DNA of 37,938 nt, taken from NCBI GenBank assembly GCA_937766455.1, contig CALLXD010000046.1, positions 1-37,938 of the forward strand, in the 5' to 3' direction. The notes beneath the pieces are model-generated. The model had not been told where the DNA came from. It did not search any database and was given only the letters and a program-made list of their open reading frames with translations. A program made the translations under genes and the position numbers. This stretch comes from Vicinamibacterales bacterium (GTDB lineage: Bacteria > Acidobacteriota > Vicinamibacteria > Vicinamibacterales > UBA8438). Shown one piece after another: positions 25,517 through 34,618 of this stretch. The stretch's first letter is position 1, and the number at the start of each line of letters is the position of its first letter.

Positions 25517-26989
25517 TTAGTTGTCGGTTGGGTCGTCGTCGTCCGTCGGGGCGGTGCTGCCAATCTTGGTTCGCAGGCTCTTGATCCCGCGCTCGATGCG
25601 CTCGGCCAATTCGCGCTCGACGCGTAGTGACCGCTGCGTCGACTGGGCGGCGCGAAGTGTCTCGTCCAGCGTCGCGACGTTCTCCACGACGTGATCGATC
25701 ACCGCCTTTTGCTCGCTGACCATTTCCAGGTTCACCCGCACGTCCTCAAGGAGATGGACGATGACATTGGTCTTGCGGTGGACGTCGTCGACCACTTTGC
25801 GTCGCGTCTCGATAACCTCGATGCGCCCCTCGGTTTCGCCGATCCCGCGCAACGCCTCCTCGACCCGCGTGCGGAGCGCATCGACTTCACCGCGATGCTC
25901 GACCACGTGCTCCAGGTCGGCCTTGCTCTTGGCGCTGATCTATTGCACCTCGTCGACCTCTTGCTTCTCTGTGAGCTCGGTCCGTCCCTGCTCGAGTTTC
26001 GAGACCTCCTGGCCAAACGACGCTTTCGACTGCGCCGCCTCAGCCAGTTGCGTGGCCGTGTCCGTCGCCAGTGCCTCGATGCGCTGGACCGTCTCCGCCA
26101 CCTCGGCCGCCTGCGCCGCGCCGTCATTCAACTTCGAGACCTGCACGTCCATGTTCCACACCAGCTCATTCAGCCGGTTGGACTCCACGATGGCGTGCTC
26201 GACCGTATGCTTCTGATTCTCGAGGACCTTGACCTTCGGCAGCACATGCTCCGCCAAGGAGTTGAGCCTGGCGAGCTGCGTTTCCGTGTTCTGGCCAAGC
26301 TCGTGAATCTCCGCCAAGGGACCGAGTTTCTGCTCAACCTCCTTGACCGCCTCGGTCGTCGCTTTTACTTCGTCGTGGCTTTCGCGCAACGAGTCTTTCA
26401 GGCGCGCGTGTTCATCGGCCACCTGCCCGGAGACGGCCTGCAACCCCTCAAAATCGGACTTGAGCGCGGAGTGGCGCCTGCGGCCTGCTCGACTTGCTCC
26501 TTGGCCCCGCGCAACCGCTCACGGGCTTCGTCGAGCTCGGTCTGATCCTTCTTCATGGCGTCGAGCACCGCCACGTTCTCCACGGCCTGTGACGAGAGTT
26601 GCTCCACGGCCTGTCGATGCTTCTGGAGCTCTCCAGCCGGCGCCAGCAGCTCGTTAGCCTCCGTCGCGGCTTTGGCCACCTCGCTGCGCAGACTCTCGAT
26701 CTTCTCGTCGAACGCGTCGATTCCGGACGCGCGGGCGTCAAGTGTCGACAAACGCTCGGACAGGGCGTCCACCTTGCCCGCGACGCCCCCGGCAAGCTCG
26801 CTCACACTCTGCACGGAACGTCCCAATGCGGGTAATTTACCGCCTTGAAGCTCGATCTGCGTGAGCATCGTGCTGAGCGCCGCCCGCTCTTCACGTGCCG
26901 TGCCGATCAGTTCCTGCAGTTCGGCCGCCTGCTCCTGGGTGGACGCCTCGTCGTCGCCCCTCCCCGCGCTTCTTGAACGCTTCCAGCAT
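25517..26989 (-). pseudogene. Long coiled-coil protein gene with two frameshifts and an in-frame stop
   Basis: Pieces of one gene lie in order. The start is at 26987-26989 (MLEAFKKRGEG, with GGGAGAG upstream). A frame change at about 26957-26965 leads into EASTQEQAAELQ and the long segment to about 26480; a second change near 26468-26480 leads into ALKSDFEGLQ and on to 25940. There a TAG (25940-25942) interrupts a frame that then continues without a shift through ISAKSKADLEHVVE to 25517. Restored, this is about 490 residues of heptad-rich helix with almost no Cys or Pro, probably a cytoskeletal or scaffold-like coiled coil. I recall similar uncharacterised proteins in Acidobacteriota. Three lesions favour true decay, but poor sequence is possible. 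Confidence 0.75.
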
Positions 26990-27112
26990 CACACTCTCCC
27001 TCGAAGACCGTCAGACGGCGCCACCGGGTTTTCCGGACGTCGCCGGCGTACTATCCCGGCTCGCCCCCCATGGTAGCGGTCACAGATTGACGCGCGTATT
27101 CTCTCTCTCGAC

Positions 27113-27144
27113 GCCACGGGCAGGCGGTACGAATACCCCGTGGC
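27113..27144 (-). terminator. Possible terminator hairpin after pgsA
   Basis: Perfect 8-base arms GCCACGGG (27113-27120) and CCCGTGGC (27137-27144) lie just past the pgsA stop, with a 16-base loop. There is no T-run, so intrinsic termination is uncertain; it may only mark the mRNA 3' end. The remainder of 26990-27147 shows no gene. Confidence 0.4.
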
Positions 27145-27147
27145 CCA

Positions 27148-27714
27148 TTACCGTGGCAACGATACATCACTCAGCACACGGGCGGCGTGGGCGATGTAGT
27201 GCAGGCCGGAGGCCAGGGTGACCGCCAGTGCCGCGTACACTGCCACATCCACCAGCACCGATGGACGACCGAGCCAGTTGAAGTACAGGGTGACCGCGGC
27301 GGTCAGGATGTAGACGAACGTGGCCACCTTACCCAGGATGGACGGGGGAAAAGACAAACGCCCCACCGATAAATTCGCGATGGCGACTGTCACGATGATG
27401 ATGACGTCACGGCTGATCACACAGACCGTCAGCCAGAGCGGCAAGTGGTTCGGCAGGTCGAGGTTCGTCAGCGTTAAGACCACGAAAATGGAGGTCAAGA
27501 GGAGTTTGTCCGCCATCGGGTCCAAGAAGGCGCCCAGTGTCGTGCGCTCGCTCCACCGCCGTGCCAGGAGCCCGTCCAGCGCGTCGGTGATCCCGGCCAC
27601 GATGAACACGATCAAAGCCCATCCGTTCAGCCCGTAGAGGACCAACAGGACCAGACCCGGGATCAGGAACATCCTCAGCAACGTGAGCTGGTTGGCGATG
27701 GTCAGCGCCGACAT
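27148..27714 (-). CDS. pgsA: CDP-diacylglycerol-glycerol-3-phosphate 3-phosphatidyltransferase
   Basis: Makes phosphatidylglycerol phosphate, the first step to phosphatidylglycerol and cardiolipin. The 188-residue membrane protein has about six hydrophobic helices. It carries the full CDP-alcohol phosphotransferase motif D-x2-DG-x2-AR-x8-G-x3-D-x3-D at 44-69 (D44, D47, G48, A51, R52, G61, D65, D69). The N-terminus NQLTLLRMFLIP matches PgsA rather than phosphatidylserine synthase. It starts six bases after the TPR/SLH lipoprotein stop, so it is probably co-transcribed with it. Confidence 0.9.
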   Translation of the reverse strand: MSALTIANQLTLLRMFLIPGLVLLVLYGLNGWALIVFIVAGITDALDGLLARRWSERTTLGAFLDPMADKLLLTSIFVVLTLTNLDLPNHLPLWLTVCVISRDVIIIVTVAIANLSVGRLSFPPSILGKVATFVYILTAAVTLYFNWLGRPSVLVDVAVYAALAVTLASGLHYIAHAARVLSDVSLPR

Positions 27715-27720
27715 GGTGGT

Positions 27721-29073
27721 CTATGGGCCCCCGTCCAGTAATCTCCTAAGTCGATCGACCGCTCCGACCGCTTCCGCGCCGTCGACGGCACGACCCGGTT
27801 GAAACGTGTCGCGCTCAAGGGGGGCCAGGACGCCAAGTGCCACCGCCTCCGACGCGGCGGCGTATCGGAGATGACCGGGGGCCAGATCGGAAAAACGTGG
27901 ACGCGTGGTCGGGAGCGCCCCCCTATCCCCAATCGCGAGGCGCCGAACACGGACCAGCACCTCGGCGAGTTCAGCCCGGGTCACCGCGCGCTCAGGTTGG
28001 AAACGGTAGTTGGTATCCGCCAGCATGACCCCGGCCTGGGCCACCGCCAGTACCCATCCATAACCCCAGTGGTCCCGCGCGTCGGTCACGATTGTCGCCC
28101 CCGCCCCGGCGGCTTCGATCAGCAAGTCTGGGAAGCCGATTCCGACCAGCGCCGCCAGTTGTCCACGCGTGACCGCCTCTGATTCCTCGATTGCCAGATA
28201 CTCCGGGGGTCTGCTGACTTCCTCGCGCCGCCGCCCCTCGATATCGGCGAGTAGGCGTGAGGTGGCCTCGCTTGGCTCGATCGATTCGGCCCGCAACAGG
28301 GCCTGCTCTCCACGGTCAATGTCGCCGGCCGCGAGATAGAGGTCAGCCATCAGGCGCCACGCCGCGACCGCGCTCGGATCGTGCGCGATGGCCTGCTCCA
28401 AACGACTCAGCGCGGCCTGGTCGCGTCCGTCGCGTTGCTCCACCTCGGCTAATTCGATATAGAGGAAACCGCTGTCTGGCGACGCGTCGATCAAGCGCTC
28501 ATACGACGCGCGCGCCTCATCGTTTCGACCTGCGTCGCGCGCCGCGCGCGCCTGGGCGACCTGCGCCGTGAGGTCTGAAAACCGTAGGTCCTCGATGCGT
28601 CGGCGAAGCGAGATGAGGGTCGGATCAGCGTTTACGGCGGCCTCGAAGCTCGTGACAGCCTCGCCCACCCGATCGACGGCCAGCAGCGCCTCGCCGCGCC
28701 CTATCAACGCCGGCACGTAGGTGGCACGCCCGGCCAGCGCGGCATCGAACCGGGCAATCGCCTGGTCCGACGCTCCCCGGGACAACTCGACGAATCCGAG
28801 GCCGGCATCCGAGGGATAGAACGCGGGGCTGGTGCCCAGCGCGGTCACAAACCCGAGTTCGGCCTCGTCTAGATCGCCGGACTGCAGGAAGAGCCACGCC
28901 CGCTCATGCGCAGCCACCGCCGGGTCGTCAGCCAGGTCAGCGGGCACGACTGGAACGGGGTAATCCGGGTATGTGGGAGTGGTGACGACGGGCAGCCGCG
29001 TCGCGCAGCCGGCTACACACGCCGACACGACGAGCACAACCGCGTACGCCGTCCGAGTGCAGAATCGACTCAT
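27721..29073 (-). CDS. Outer-membrane-type lipoprotein with TPR and SLH-like domains
   Basis: I start at the ATG at 29071-29073: it opens with a lipoprotein signal, with lipobox Val-Ala-Gly-Cys and the lipidated Cys at 23. The longer frame upstream is unsupported. Residues 50-310 form TPR-like helical repeats (for example AWLFLQSGDLDEAELGFVTA; GFLYIELAEVEQRDGRDQAA; AAWRLMADLYLAAGDIDRGE). Residues 325-450 contain S-layer-homology-like units: AVTRGQLAALVGIG, then WVLAVAQAGVMLADTNYRFQ with AVTRAELAEVLV, then FSDLAPGHLRYAAASEAVAL. SLH domains commonly bind cell-wall polymers. The likely role is a periplasmic scaffold between the outer membrane and the wall. It precedes pgsA by six bases. Confidence 0.82.
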   Translation of the reverse strand: MSRFCTRTAYAVVLVVSACVAGCATRLPVVTTPTYPDYPVPVVPADLADDPAVAAHERAWLFLQSGDLDEAELGFVTALGTSPAFYPSDAGLGFVELSRGASDQAIARFDAALAGRATYVPALIGRGEALLAVDRVGEAVTSFEAAVNADPTLISLRRRIEDLRFSDLTAQVAQARAARDAGRNDEARASYERLIDASPDSGFLYIELAEVEQRDGRDQAALSRLEQAIAHDPSAVAAWRLMADLYLAAGDIDRGEQALLRAESIEPSEATSRLLADIEGRRREEVSRPPEYLAIEESEAVTRGQLAALVGIGFPDLLIEAAGAGATIVTDARDHWGYGWVLAVAQAGVMLADTNYRFQPERAVTRAELAEVLVRVRRLAIGDRGALPTTRPRFSDLAPGHLRYAAASEAVALGVLAPLERDTFQPGRAVDGAEAVGAVDRLRRLLDGGP

Positions 29074-29216
29074 CACCGGACGCTCACCTGTGCGTCGCAT
29101 CGCCGTGCAGGGTGTCGAGCCAGTCAATAGGTTACGGAGGGCGTTTGCTAAGGAACTGACCCCATCACCGGCGCGGCGCACCCAGGGTCGGACGCCGGGC
29201 ACAGGCCCAACCTCGA

Positions 29217-29840
29217 CTATCGCGCCGATTGTAGCACGCGGTCCCACGCCACGACTCCGTCCCTGACGAGCGCCGGCACGGCACCGCGGATGTCCACAAT
29301 GGTGGAAGGCGCCCCGCGCAGGACGTCTGGCTGCTCAAGAACCAGCGCGACGGCGTCGCCCATCAGCTCTGCCACCTCTGTTCCCGTCGCGGCTGGCGTC
29401 TCTCCGGCGGGGTTGGCGCTCGTGGCGGTAATCGGGAAGCCGGCCGCGGACGCCAGTTTCCGCGCCAGGGCATGGGCCGGCACTCGCACCGCCACCGAGC
29501 CGTCCGGGGCCTGTATGCCGGTCGCCAGACTGACCGCTGGTACGAAGATGACGGTCAATGGCCCTGGCCAGAACGTGTCCGCCAGCCGACGCCCGAGAGG
29601 CGGCAATGGTCCGAGTGCCGCCTCCACTTGCGAGAGGCTGGCGGCAATGAGCGTCAGGCCACCACCCTGGAACCGCGCTTTGACACGCCGTAGCTGCGCC
29701 ACGGCTTCCTCTTGGCGGGGGTCGACGGCCAGACCATACAGCGTGTCCGTTGGATACGCCACCACGGCTCCGCGCAGAATCGCGTCGACGGCCTCCTGCG
29801 GCACTTCGCCTTCAGGGTCGACGGGTATCCGGTGCGTCAT
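29217..29840 (-). CDS. tsaC: Threonylcarbamoyl-AMP synthase (TsaC/Sua5/YrdC family)
   Basis: Makes threonylcarbamoyl-AMP from Thr, bicarbonate and ATP for the t6A modification of ANN-reading tRNAs. The 207-residue product from 29838-29840 has the core YrdC signature GAVVAYPTDTLYGLAVDP (about 24-41), the conserved KARF region, DTFWPGPLTVIF, VAVRVPAH and the late TSANPAGETPA motif. There is no C-terminal Sua5 domain, so this is the short TsaC form. The longer frame upstream is the shadow of the neighbouring gene. The gap to the lipoprotein start (29074-29216) shows no gene. Confidence 0.9.
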   Translation of the reverse strand: MTHRIPVDPEGEVPQEAVDAILRGAVVAYPTDTLYGLAVDPRQEEAVAQLRRVKARFQGGGLTLIAASLSQVEAALGPLPPLGRRLADTFWPGPLTVIFVPAVSLATGIQAPDGSVAVRVPAHALARKLASAAGFPITATSANPAGETPAATGTEVAELMGDAVALVLEQPDVLRGAPSTIVDIRGAVPALVRDGVVAWDRVLQSAR

Positions 29841-29907
29841 GCGGCGTTCCCCGGCAAGAGGTGTTGAGAGCGGCCCCTCGGGCCAACACAGTGAGGACTT
29901 CGTAGGG

Positions 29908-31803
29908 TCAATCGACGAACAGCGGCGTGAGCACGCTGGTTGGCACCGGCGCGGCTGCCACATCGACAAACACAAACGCATCGAGGGCGTAGGCGCCGGC
30001 GGTTGGAAACCGGAGCGACACCGCAAATCGGCCTCCGCTGACCGAGGTCTGCGCCGTCGTGGCTTCGTCCGGCGGGTCACCCAGACGACTCGCCCGCACG
30101 ACCAAGAACTGATAGCTCCCGGGCAAGACGTCGGGGTCGATGCGTCCGCTGAGGGTCAAGGTCGGCGATGTGTGGACCCGGCTTGGCAGGGCCTCGTCAA
30201 GGAGCAACCCGCGCCAATCCCCCGCGCCGAATGGGACGTTACTGACATTCAGGGTCTGGGACACCATGGGGTGAACGGCTGGGTCGCGCGTCACGATGGC
30301 CGTGTGCAAGTTTGCCCGCCCGCCGGTCGCCTCGTAGAACGACCCGAATCCGTCGTAGGCACGCGTGCCGGTCTGCGCCTCGGCGCGCTGCGCGAAGAAA
30401 TTGTAGTAATCCATCTCCACCTGCGACACCGGCGCGTCTGACACGACGATGACCGCTTGGTGCCAGTCGGTGAAGACCGGTCCCTCTCGCGTACCCAGGG
30501 CCGCAACAATGGCATTCATGTCGACGGAGCGCGACGCTCCGACGACCGCCGTGCCCACGGCCGGCGAGGAGGCCCCCAGCGGGCCCAATTGCGCCTGATC
30601 GGTAAAGACCCTGAGGTCTGGCACCTCTGGCGGGGACAGCAGCCCCATCCGATACAGTTGCAACGAATGAAACACCGCGGGCGCCTGCGGGCGCCCAATC
30701 GTGAAGGTCTCGACGCCGCCGATGGTCACCGCGCGCTCGACATGACGGGTCCCGTCGAGCACCCCGCCCAGTAGCGTCACGCCCGGGTACAGGAGCGGCG
30801 CATGTCGACCTGGAGCATCGCCCGCTGGCGCGATCCCCGCGATCGTCTCCAGATGCATCTCGTCGCCCCAGTGATGTGCCAGCTGATGCAGGAGCGTCGC
30901 GTGATGACCCAGAAAGCCGGCCGGCAGCAGCTCCACAGCGCGCACAGCCATGCCGCCGAACGCCGCGCGGTCGTCGCGCGCCTCCAGTCCGATGCCACGA
31001 ATATCGCTCAGGACCGTCCGCTGAAAATCGTCCAGCGGCGCCAGCGGTATGCGCGTTGGCACGAATGCCAGCGACTGATACTGGTCCGCGAAATATTGAT
31101 AGAACACCTGCGCCGCCTCTTCCAGCGCATACCCGTCCCCAGTCGCGCCAACACGCGCGTCATCGAAGCCGGGAAGGACCAGATTTACCACATGACTGGC
31201 ATACTGGGCGGTCGTCTCCCCACCGTCTGGCGAGGCAATGCGGCGGACGGTCGACGCCGGCAGATTACTGGGCGCGACCCTCAACCACACCGTCGATGCG
31301 GATCCACCGCCACCCAGATCCTCCAGCCGCCCAAGGGGGACTTGAGGAAAATCGTTCCCATGTGGATAGACCAGTACGTCCGACAGGACGTCTGGCGGGT
31401 ACGTCTCCTCGAACACGCTGATCAAGCGCCCGGACACGCTCCGTGTCGTGAGCCGTGACCACTCTTCCTCCACGTTCCCGGTAGGCTGCGTCGGCACGTT
31501 CCGGCGAAACCGCACCACCGGGACGTCGCCGAGCACGTCGACGCGGATGCGGACCGAGCCGGTCTCTCCCGGGGCCAAGATGGGAGGAAATTGTTGGTAG
31601 GACAGTGGTGCCCCGTCGGACAGCGGAGCCAGGGCGCCGGCGGCCCGAGCCTGCGCGCCGGAGACGAGAGCCGCCTCCACCGGCCGGCTCACCACGAATG
31701 GCAGGCCGTAGACGGACGCGGGCGACTCCGCGCCTGCCCCTGCGCTGAACGCGGCCAAGCCCGCGATGATGGCGAGCACACCCTGTCGTCGTCTATTGGT
31801 CAC
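29908..31803 (-). CDS. Large secreted protein with degenerate zincin motif, function unknown
   Basis: A 631-residue product starting with GTG at 31801-31803. Residues 1-25 are a signal peptide (basic start, hydrophobic core, GAGAESPA). The N-terminal region (80-210) looks beta-rich, like an Ig-type extracellular domain. The middle contains LLHQLAHHWGDEMHLE, with HQLAH at 306-310. This has the form of the HELAH(Q)W motif of metallopeptidases but with Gln in place of the catalytic Glu. The C-terminal 100 residues again look beta-rich. It could be a non-catalytic metallopeptidase relative that binds rather than cuts. I cannot name the family. It is transcribed alone or with tsaC, 67 bases on. 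Confidence 0.75.
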   Translation of the reverse strand: MTNRRRQGVLAIIAGLAAFSAGAGAESPASVYGLPFVVSRPVEAALVSGAQARAAGALAPLSDGAPLSYQQFPPILAPGETGSVRIRVDVLGDVPVVRFRRNVPTQPTGNVEEEWSRLTTRSVSGRLISVFEETYPPDVLSDVLVYPHGNDFPQVPLGRLEDLGGGGSASTVWLRVAPSNLPASTVRRIASPDGGETTAQYASHVVNLVLPGFDDARVGATGDGYALEEAAQVFYQYFADQYQSLAFVPTRIPLAPLDDFQRTVLSDIRGIGLEARDDRAAFGGMAVRAVELLPAGFLGHHATLLHQLAHHWGDEMHLETIAGIAPAGDAPGRHAPLLYPGVTLLGGVLDGTRHVERAVTIGGVETFTIGRPQAPAVFHSLQLYRMGLLSPPEVPDLRVFTDQAQLGPLGASSPAVGTAVVGASRSVDMNAIVAALGTREGPVFTDWHQAVIVVSDAPVSQVEMDYYNFFAQRAEAQTGTRAYDGFGSFYEATGGRANLHTAIVTRDPAVHPMVSQTLNVSNVPFGAGDWRGLLLDEALPSRVHTSPTLTLSGRIDPDVLPGSYQFLVVRASRLGDPPDEATTAQTSVSGGRFAVSLRFPTAGAYALDAFVFVDVAAAPVPTSVLTPLFVD

Positions 31804-31937
31804 GTGCGGCTCTAGTCACACCAGTCCCATGTCATGCGCTCTATCGGCCGTCCGCGCGTGCAAGGACAGACTCACAGGACCGGCCGGCCGACCCTGTCAC
31901 ATACATACGGACGCGCACAGCAGGCACCGCGGCGCGG

Positions 31938-32930
31938 TCAGAATCGGACTTTGAGGTTCGCCCCGTCGTCCAGATGGATGGTATCGATGAACCTGATGCG
32001 GTGCGGATTGGTCCGCATGACCAGTGAACTCGTGCGCGCGCCTTCTCCAAAGAAGCGCACGCCCTTCATGAGCGTGCCGTCGGTGACACCAGTCGCCGCG
32101 AAGGTCAGGCGCTCACCGCTGGCCAGATCCGCGGCCGTATACGTCCGCTCCATATCGGTGATGCCCATCGCGCGGCAACGCGCCTCCTTCTCCGGCGTAT
32201 CGACGACGAGGCGCGCCAGAATCTCACCGTTGAGACATTGCATCGCGGCGGCGGCCAGCACGCCTTCCGGGGCACCGCCCGTGCCCATCACGGCGTGCAC
32301 ACCACTTCCGCGCACGGCGGCCGAAATACCCGCAGACAAATCTCCGTCTCCAATCAGGAGAATCCGAGCGCCCGCCTCGCGGATGTCGTCGATCAGCTGC
32401 TTGTGTCTGTCGCGATCAAGCACGGTCACGACCAGGTCCTTGACGTTCCTGCCCAGACACTTCGCGATCGCCTGCAGGTTGTCCCCTACCGAGGCGTCGA
32501 GGCTCACGGCATGCCTCGACCTGGGACCGACCACCAACTTCTCCATGTAGAGGTCTGGAGCGTGCAGCAGACCGCCGCGCTCAGAGGCCGCCAGCACGGC
32601 AATCGCATTCGCCGCACCGGTGGCGCACAGATTGGTGCCTTCCAGCGGATCGACCGCAATGTCGACCTGGGGAAAGGGTCCGGCATCCTCCGGATCGTTC
32701 GCATGGGCCATCCCGACCGGCTCGCCGATATACAGCATCGGCGCTTCGTCACGCTCGCCTTCCCCAATGACGACACGCCCGTCGATAGGCACCCGATCAA
32801 GCGACGCTCGCATTGATTCGACTGCGACCTGGTCGGATCCGTGTCGGTCGCCTTGCCCCATCGTGTGTGCGCAGGCAATGGCCGCTTGCTCCACGACGTG
32901 GAGAAACGCGGAGGTCATGTCAGTGCTCAT
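31938..32930 (-). CDS. glpX: Class II fructose-1,6-bisphosphatase
   Basis: Gluconeogenic hydrolysis of fructose-1,6-bisphosphate, Mn or Mg dependent. The 330-residue product has [11 protein letters not shown] (56-66), DPLEGTN (94-100), GDGDLSAGI and [15 protein letters not shown] (about 217-231), which are all GlpX hallmarks. A segment between the first two motifs ([17 protein letters not shown], 72-88) is longer than in most relatives. It lies 20 bases after the SAM hydroxide adenosyltransferase gene, in the bactofilin-led operon. The 134 bases between it and the next gene (31804-31937) show no gene. Confidence 0.95.
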   Translation of the reverse strand: MSTDMTSAFLHVVEQAAIACAHTMGQGDRHGSDQVAVESMRASLDRVPIDGRVVIGEGERDEAPMLYIGEPVGMAHANDPEDAGPFPQVDIAVDPLEGTNLCATGAANAIAVLAASERGGLLHAPDLYMEKLVVGPRSRHAVSLDASVGDNLQAIAKCLGRNVKDLVVTVLDRDRHKQLIDDIREAGARILLIGDGDLSAGISAAVRGSGVHAVMGTGGAPEGVLAAAAMQCLNGEILARLVVDTPEKEARCRAMGITDMERTYTAADLASGERLTFAATGVTDGTLMKGVRFFGEGARTSSLVMRTNPHRIRFIDTIHLDDGANLKVRF

Positions 32931-32950
32931 AGTGTTGTAACCGTTTGTCC

Positions 32951-33742
32951 TTATCCGCGAGACACGACTACACGCGCTCCGCGCTCTACCCCAAGTCGAG
33001 CCACCGCGCTCGTCGCGTTGGCTGCAATCTCCAGATGCTCGGTGCCACCGAACAACGCGCAGATCTCGTTCTCCGCGATGTCCGTGTACGTTTCGACCAA
33101 GCGCCCGACTGCGTGCTCGCCGACCCGGATGTCGATCGAGCCACCGGCGGCAAATTTGTCGAAGTGCTTGCGATCGATGTTGGTCACCAGGTTGCCGAAC
33201 CGATCAATCCGCAGCACAACTCCCGTCAGCCGCTCGTCCTCGAGCTGGACGACGGGAATATCCAGCTCCTGATAGTCGGTAAACGGCCTCCCCAGTGCCG
33301 ACAATTGGACCCCCTTGGCAAGCCAGGCCGCCGCCGGGGCGAACCGATCCCGCCCTTCGAAGGTCCGGCTCACCGTCGGTCTGGCGTATCGACGCTCCGT
33401 CAATTCGACCACCCGCTTCGGCGGCGTCTCCTGGAACACCGCCGTCAGGACCCCATTGTCTGGGGCCACGAACCGGTAGTCCCCGGTGTCGGCCGCCAGT
33501 CCTCGTCGCCCGGACCCGACGCCCGGGTCAACCACCACGAGAAACACGCTGCCAACTGGGAAATATTTGCACGCGGCGGCCAATTCCAGCGCCGCGAACT
33601 GCAGGTCGTGGGGGGGAATGTCATGCGAGATATCGACGAGGGTGGCCTCTGGACAGACCTGCAGCACGACACCTTTCATCGTACCGGCATAGTGATCGCG
33701 GCTGCCGAAATCACTCATCAGCGCCACGAGTGGGCGCGTCAT
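32951..33742 (-). CDS. S-adenosyl-L-methionine hydroxide adenosyltransferase (DUF62)
   Basis: Hydrolyses SAM to adenosine and methionine by hydroxide attack; related to fluorinase and chlorinase. The 263-residue product begins with the family signature [17 protein letters not shown]. It has [11 protein letters not shown] and [11 protein letters not shown], then FVAPDNGVL, and the C-domain motif [11 protein letters not shown]. Fluorinase and chlorinase act in halogenated metabolite pathways, but no such pathway genes are near. The residues fit the widespread hydrolase group. Its physiological purpose in bacteria is unsettled. It sits between bactofilin and glpX in one operon. Confidence 0.9.
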   Translation of the reverse strand: MTRPLVALMSDFGSRDHYAGTMKGVVLQVCPEATLVDISHDIPPHDLQFAALELAAACKYFPVGSVFLVVVDPGVGSGRRGLAADTGDYRFVAPDNGVLTAVFQETPPKRVVELTERRYARPTVSRTFEGRDRFAPAAAWLAKGVQLSALGRPFTDYQELDIPVVQLEDERLTGVVLRIDRFGNLVTNIDRKHFDKFAAGGSIDIRVGEHAVGRLVETYTDIAENEICALFGGTEHLEIAANATSAVARLGVERGARVVVSRG

Positions 33743-33795
33743 GCGCCTGGTCCCGGCGGTGGGCTACGCACCGTCTCCGCTCGCTCGTCCATGAA

Positions 33796-34347
33796 CTAAG
33801 ATGCGCCGCTGGCCTTCGAACCGGCGCCGGCCTTCCCCGGCTTCTGGCCGCTCGCCTGTGGTTGGGCCCGAGGGGGGGCTCCTTGCGCCGATGCCGTGCG
33901 ACCAGACTCCTGCTGACCAGCCGGGCTCATATCCACGCTGCCGCGAAAACGGGCCCCCTCCGCGATGGCAACCTTTGGCGCTGTGATGTCGCCCTCGACC
34001 GCGCCGCTATCCTGGATAGATACCTTTTCTGTCGCCTTGATATTGCCGGTGACCTCGCCCTGCACGACGACAATCTTGGCGAAGACTTCGGCTCGAATAC
34101 GGCCATGGGATCCGATCGTCAGGACGTGCTCCCTGAGCTCGATCTTCCCCTCCACCTGCCCCTCGATCGTCAGGTCCTCGCTCCCATTCAACTCGCCCTT
34201 GATCACCACGGACTTGCCGATACTGCCGACGCTCACGTCCCGCTCACCCGCGCGAACGGGCGGCCTCGACACACCGCTGGTGGGCCCCGGTCCGGTTGCT
34301 GCCGGGGATGGAGTGACCGGTTTGGCTGCCTCTTCCCGCTTCCACAT
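33796..34347 (-). CDS. Bactofilin family cytoskeletal protein
   Basis: A 183-residue product from 34345-34347 (MWKREEAAKP) with GAGGAG about 9 bases upstream. The central domain (about 40-135) is a right-handed beta-helix of short repeats: SVGSIGKSVVIKGELNGSED, LTIEGQVEGKIELREHVLTI, then GRIRAEVFAKIVVVQGEVTG. This is the bactofilin (DUF583) fold that polymerises into filaments. Low-complexity Pro/Ala/Gly/Ser tails flank it on both sides, as usual. Bactofilins organise wall synthesis, stalks or chromosome segregation; the specific job here cannot be told. It is first in the bactofilin-SAM hydrolase-glpX operon. Confidence 0.93.
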   Translation of the reverse strand: MWKREEAAKPVTPSPAATGPGPTSGVSRPPVRAGERDVSVGSIGKSVVIKGELNGSEDLTIEGQVEGKIELREHVLTIGSHGRIRAEVFAKIVVVQGEVTGNIKATEKVSIQDSGAVEGDITAPKVAIAEGARFRGSVDMSPAGQQESGRTASAQGAPPRAQPQASGQKPGKAGAGSKASGAS

Positions 34348-34418
34348 GCCTGCTACTCCTCGCCAACAGTCACTCGGTCGGTTCGCCTTGCGCGGCCTGC
34401 TCGATTGACCTCGCGCCC

Positions 34419-34447
34419 AGTATACGAGAGGCTCCAGGGGCTGTCCA
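34419..34447 (-). promoter_or_regulatory. Sigma70-type promoter for the bactofilin operon
   Basis: On the minus strand TGGACA (34442-34447, 5 of 6) and TATACT (34419-34424, 5 of 6) are separated by exactly 17 bases. The start would lie near 34412, leaving a leader of about 65 bases before the bactofilin ATG. Confidence 0.7.
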
Positions 34448-34574
34448 CCGAGAGAGGAATTGGCGCCAGAGACACGGCACCGAGCGGCCGAACACCCGCC
34501 AAAACGCTCGGTTCTCGACCGTGAGGGCGCCCCCGCCGGTACAGCAACAATCACTGGCCAGCCGCGTTGACCGC

Positions 34575-34595
34575 GACCGACACATGTGTGCGGTC
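34575..34595. promoter_or_regulatory. Palindrome upstream of the cysteine desulfurase gene (operator candidate)
   Basis: Arms GACCG (34575-34579) and CGGTC (34591-34595) surround the perfect palindrome ACACATGTGT, with one extra base on the right side. It lies 11 bases upstream of the TAGAAT box at 34607 and would overlap the -35 region, the expected place for a repressor dimer. Confidence 0.5.
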
Positions 34596-34606
34596 ACGAT
34601 TGCCGG

Positions 34607-34612
34607 TAGAAT
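34607..34612 (+). promoter_or_regulatory. Likely -10 box directly before the cysteine desulfurase start
   Basis: TAGAAT is a 5-of-6 match to TATAAT. It ends six bases before the GTG start at 34619, so transcription would begin at or beside the start codon, suggesting a leaderless mRNA. No good -35 box is visible at the usual distance; the palindrome occupies that place. Confidence 0.45.
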
Positions 34613-34618
34613 TTAGGG

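Noticed and set aside
29290-30441. 383-codon plus-strand frame antisense to tsaC and the secreted protein
   Set aside because: tsaC is certain by motif; the antisense product has no motif and a shadow-type composition.
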